Assembly (NCBI GenBank): GCA_047920935.1
Contig: JBLRXD010000190.1
Location: 1-8,647 of the forward strand
DNA: 8,647 nt
Direction of reading: 5' to 3'
Source: UBA7803 sp047920935
Lineage (GTDB): Bacteria > Pseudomonadota > Gammaproteobacteria > Pseudomonadales > Azotimanducaceae
Shown: positions 6,477 through 8,647 of the stretch, in pieces
Layout of the letters: every line of letters begins with the position of its first letter
How positions within the stretch are numbered: the stretch's first letter is position 1
Position numbers and translations under genes: made by a program
Notes under the pieces: generated by a model
The model's database searches: none
Told to the model about the DNA's origin: nothing
Seen by the model: the letters and a program-made list of their open reading frames with translations, nothing else

Positions 6477-7700
6477 ATGGCGGATCATGCAACCCGGGAC
6501 GACATCGCGCTGTTGAGCCCGGAATTCCATCGCGAGCCGTTCGCCCGCTACGCCTGGATGCGTGAGCACGCGCCCGTGTACTGGGACGCGGCGGCCGAGA
6601 CCTGGGATGGCGGCCGCGGCTTGTGGGGCGTTACCCGCTACGAAGACATCCGTACGGTGGCATCGGATCAGCAGCGCTTCTGCTCCGGCAACAGCTCGCG
6701 GCCCGATTCGCCCCCGGTGCCGTCCATGATCAACCTGGATGAACCCACCCACATGGCGCGGCGCGGGGTGATCCGGCGGCGCTTCACCCCGCAGGCGGTG
6801 CGTTCCTACGAGGCTTTCGCGCGGCGCTGCGCCACCCGGCTGATCGATCAGGTAGCCGAGCGCGGGGAGTGCGATTTCGTCGCCGATATCGCCACCCCCT
6901 TGCCGATGATGATGATTGGCGAACTGCTGGGGGTGCCTGAGGAGGATTTCGAGAAGCTGCTGCACTGGTCGGACCTGTTCGCCACCGGGCTGCAGGACAT
7001 GCCGCCAGAGCACCTGCAGAGCGTCATCGCCGCCGTGCGTGAATGGAACGCATACATCACCCTCTGGTTCGAGCGCCGCCGCGAGGCCCCCGGTGACGAC
7101 CTGATCTCGGCCATCGTCCACGCGAGAATCCGCAACCTGCCCATGAGTCACGAGGAACTCATGCATGAGGCCATGCTGATTCTGGTGGGTGGCGATGAAA
7201 CCACCCGCCATACCCTGTCGGGCGGCATGGAGGCGCTGCTGCGGCGTCCGGAGCTGTACCGCGTGCTGGCCCGGGAGCCCGCGCTGCTGGGCACCGCCAT
7301 CGAAGAGATGCTGCGCTGGACCACGCCGGTGAAGAATATGAACCGCACCGCCACCGTCGATGTCGTTCTCGGCGGGCAGCAGATACGTCGCGGCGACAAG
7401 CTGCTGCTGTGCTACGAGTCCGGCAATCGGGACGATTCCGCGTTCGTGAGTCCCGACGAGTTCGACATCCGCCGCGATCCGAACCATCATCTGGCCTTTG
7501 GTGGTTACGGCCGGCATTTCTGCCTGGGCGCCAACCTCGCCCGGCTCGAGATCAGGGTGATGTTCGAAGAGCTGCTGCGGCGGCTGCCGGACCTCGCGCT
7601 GCGCGGAGAACGGCCCTGCCCTTACCGGCACGGCAATTTCGTGCTGGGGTTCGAAGCCATGCCGGTGGCGTTCTCGCCGGTACCCAAGGAGGGACATTGA
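6477..7700 (+). CDS. Cytochrome P450, CYP142-like (steroid side-chain hydroxylase candidate)
   Basis: This is a complete 407-residue soluble P450. Landmarks are an EPTHMARRGVIRRRF helix-C region (89-103), CDFVADIATPLPMMMIGELLG (132-152), the I-helix GGDETTRHTLSGG (238-250) with Glu241-Thr242, ExxR at Glu277-Arg280 followed by WTTPVKNM, and the haem loop FGGYGRHFCLG with Cys349. The GGDETTRHTLSGG, EEMLRWTTPVKNM and GNFVLGFEAMPVAFSP segments closely echo mycobacterial CYP142, which oxidises the terminal carbon of cholesterol and cholestenone side chains, as recalled from memory. A steroid or branched isoprenoid substrate is therefore inferred, not shown. The start ATG 6477 is chosen for its AGGAGG site. 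The TGA stop shares its A with the ATG of the next SDR gene, so the two are probably coupled. No ferredoxin or reductase gene accompanies it. Confidence 0.95.
   Translation: MADHATRDDIALLSPEFHREPFARYAWMREHAPVYWDAAAETWDGGRGLWGVTRYEDIRTVASDQQRFCSGNSSRPDSPPVPSMINLDEPTHMARRGVIRRRFTPQAVRSYEAFARRCATRLIDQVAERGECDFVADIATPLPMMMIGELLGVPEEDFEKLLHWSDLFATGLQDMPPEHLQSVIAAVREWNAYITLWFERRREAPGDDLISAIVHARIRNLPMSHEELMHEAMLILVGGDETTRHTLSGGMEALLRRPELYRVLAREPALLGTAIEEMLRWTTPVKNMNRTATVDVVLGGQQIRRGDKLLLCYESGNRDDSAFVSPDEFDIRRDPNHHLAFGGYGRHFCLGANLARLEIRVMFEELLRRLPDLALRGERPCPYRHGNFVLGFEAMPVAFSPVPKEGH
7686..7692 (+). promoter_or_regulatory. Ribosome binding site of the first SDR gene
   Basis: AAGGAGG lies 7 nt before the ATG at 7700, within the last codons of the P450 gene. 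It fixes the SDR start, so the open frame running upstream to 7409 is only a shadow of the P450. Confidence 0.75.
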
Positions 7701-8512
7701 TGCCTGAGACACTGGCGGGACAGCACGCCTTCATCACCGGCGGCGGCAGCGGCATCGGCCTTGCCTGCGCCAAAGCATTTCTTGCCGATGGTGCCCGGGT
7801 GAGCATCATGGGGCGCTCGCGCGACAAGCTCGACCGCGCGCTGGCGGAACTCGCGCCCCTGGGCGAAGCGCAGGCGTATCCGGGTGACGTCGGCGACGAA
7901 TCCCAGGTGCAGACGGCCATCGAGGCCGCCCACGGGATAGCGCCGCTCACCATCGCGGTCGCCAATGCCGGCATTGGCAGCCTCGGCTCGCTGGATCGCA
8001 CTGACGATGCAGACTGGCAGAGAGTGTTGCAGACCAATCTCACCGGCACCTTTTACACCTTCAAGCACGCCGGGCGCGCCATTACCCACAGCGGTGGCGG
8101 CGCCCTGTGCGCCATCTCGTCCATCGCCGCGGTGCGCACCCACCGTTTCATGCACGCCTACGTGGTCAGCAAGGCCGGGGTCGACATGCTGGTGCGCAAC
8201 ACCGCCGACGAGTTGGGCGCGGCGGGCGTGCGCGTCAACAGCGTCTGCCCCGGGCTGGTGGACACGGAAATCGCCGCCGGTTTGTTCGCCACCGAGGAAG
8301 TGCTCGAGGATTACCTGAGCAACATGCCGCTGTCCCGTACCGGCACGCCGGCGGATATCGCCCAGGCGGTGCGCTTCCTCTGCGGCCCCGAGTCCAGCTG
8401 GATCACCGGCACCGTGCTGTCGGTGGATGGCGGTCATCATCTGCGCCGCGGCCCCGACTACACCCCTTTCATCAAGGCCATGTATGGCGATCAAGCTGCC
8501 GAGGATAAGTAA
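7700..8512 (+). CDS. Short-chain dehydrogenase/reductase (classical SDR, NADP-type)
   Basis: This 270-residue classical SDR would interconvert an alcohol and a ketone on a small or steroid-like substrate in the cytoplasm. The Rossmann motif TGGGSGIG is at 13-20, NAG at 89-91, and the catalytic tetrad is Asn113, Ser141, Tyr154 and Lys158 (YVVSK). PGLVDTE (184-190) and the SVDGGHH end (241-247) are also typical. After the second strand comes GRSRDKL (38-44) with basic residues and no acidic residue, which suggests NADP(H). The C-terminal tail of about 23 residues past the VDGG motif is longer than in FabG and may shape the active site. The gene overlaps the P450 stop by one base (TGATG) and the next SDR by one base (TAATG). 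A likely role is oxidising a hydroxyl in the same pathway as the P450. Confidence 0.95.
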   Translation: MPETLAGQHAFITGGGSGIGLACAKAFLADGARVSIMGRSRDKLDRALAELAPLGEAQAYPGDVGDESQVQTAIEAAHGIAPLTIAVANAGIGSLGSLDRTDDADWQRVLQTNLTGTFYTFKHAGRAITHSGGGALCAISSIAAVRTHRFMHAYVVSKAGVDMLVRNTADELGAAGVRVNSVCPGLVDTEIAAGLFATEEVLEDYLSNMPLSRTGTPADIAQAVRFLCGPESSWITGTVLSVDGGHHLRRGPDYTPFIKAMYGDQAAEDK

Positions 8513-8647
8513 TGAAGCTGTCGAATTTTTCCAGATCCATCGCCGGCAAGGTTGCCGTCGTCACGGGTGCCGCCAGCGGCATGGGCCGAGCGACGGTGCG
8601 GTTGTTTGCCGATGAAGGCGCCCAGGTGGCGGCGCTGGACGTCATTG
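8512..8647 (+). CDS. Second short-chain dehydrogenase/reductase, N-terminal part (cut by window edge)
   Basis: Only the first 45 residues are present; the gene runs past the window. They contain the SDR cofactor motif TGAASGMG (18-25) after the first strand KVAVVT, and the second strand ends in AALDV. The Asp at that position (43) is the usual mark of NAD(H) preference, unlike the SDR before it. The ATG overlaps the previous stop (TAATG), and GAGG (8501-8504) lies 7 nt upstream, so it is the third coupled gene of the rightward set. The substrate class cannot be told from this fragment; an alcohol or hydroxyacyl-CoA dehydrogenase in the same pathway is plausible. Confidence 0.9.
   Translation, partial: MKLSNFSRSIAGKVAVVTGAASGMGRATVRLFADEGAQVAALDVI

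Noticed and set aside
7409..7699. Upstream extension of the first SDR frame, suggesting a fusion protein
   Set aside because: This is out-of-frame P450 sequence. AAGGAGG at 7686-7692 and the ATG at 7700 give a standard SDR N-terminus.
6432..7712. Long open frame (426 codons) on the minus strand opposite the CYP142-like gene
   Set aside because: Antisense shadow. The plus strand has the I-helix, ExxR and Cys haem loop plus a good ribosome binding site.

Overview
The window is gene-dense, GC-rich bacterial DNA with strong Shine-Dalgarno sites, overlapping stop/start codons and no introns. The MATE protein resembles the NorM/MdtK branch, and a GTAGGAGCG-type palindrome lies between genes. Both fit a GC-rich proteobacterium, most likely a gammaproteobacterium with aerobic steroid, terpenoid or other isoprenoid catabolism. 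The taxonomic call is inference. No RNA gene, CRISPR array, transposase or integrase was seen.

Layout. A divergent intergenic region (about 6334-6476) separates two gene sets. The leftward set, in transcription order, is: a cytochrome P450 resembling P450terp/CYP108 (4981-6333); a 94-bp gap with a perfect 16-bp-arm inverted repeat; an APH-fold phosphotransferase of the acyl-CoA-metabolism type (3843-4886); a 140-aa unknown protein overlapping it by 4 bp (3424-3846); an S9 prolyl-oligopeptidase-family peptidase 6 bp further on (1453-3417); and a MATE multidrug/cation antiporter (62-1420). The rightward set is a second P450 resembling the CYP142 steroid side-chain hydroxylases (6477-7700), an SDR oxidoreductase (7700-8512), and the start of a second SDR cut by the window edge (8512-8647). 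Both rightward junctions overlap by one base, so these genes are probably translationally coupled.

How the genes may work together (inference). The P450s would hydroxylate a hydrophobic alicyclic or isoprenoid substrate and the SDRs would oxidise the resulting alcohols. The kinase and small protein resemble in layout the LvaA/LvaB pair of Pseudomonas putida, which phosphorylates a hydroxyacyl-CoA so that the hydroxyl can be removed. The peptidase and the MATE pump may deal with conjugated or toxic compounds. No ferredoxin, ferredoxin reductase, acyl-CoA dehydrogenase or regulator gene is in the window, so electron supply, CoA activation and control must come from elsewhere.

The main oddity is that the CYP108-like gene is bracketed by one complete and one half copy of the same palindromic repeat in the same orientation.
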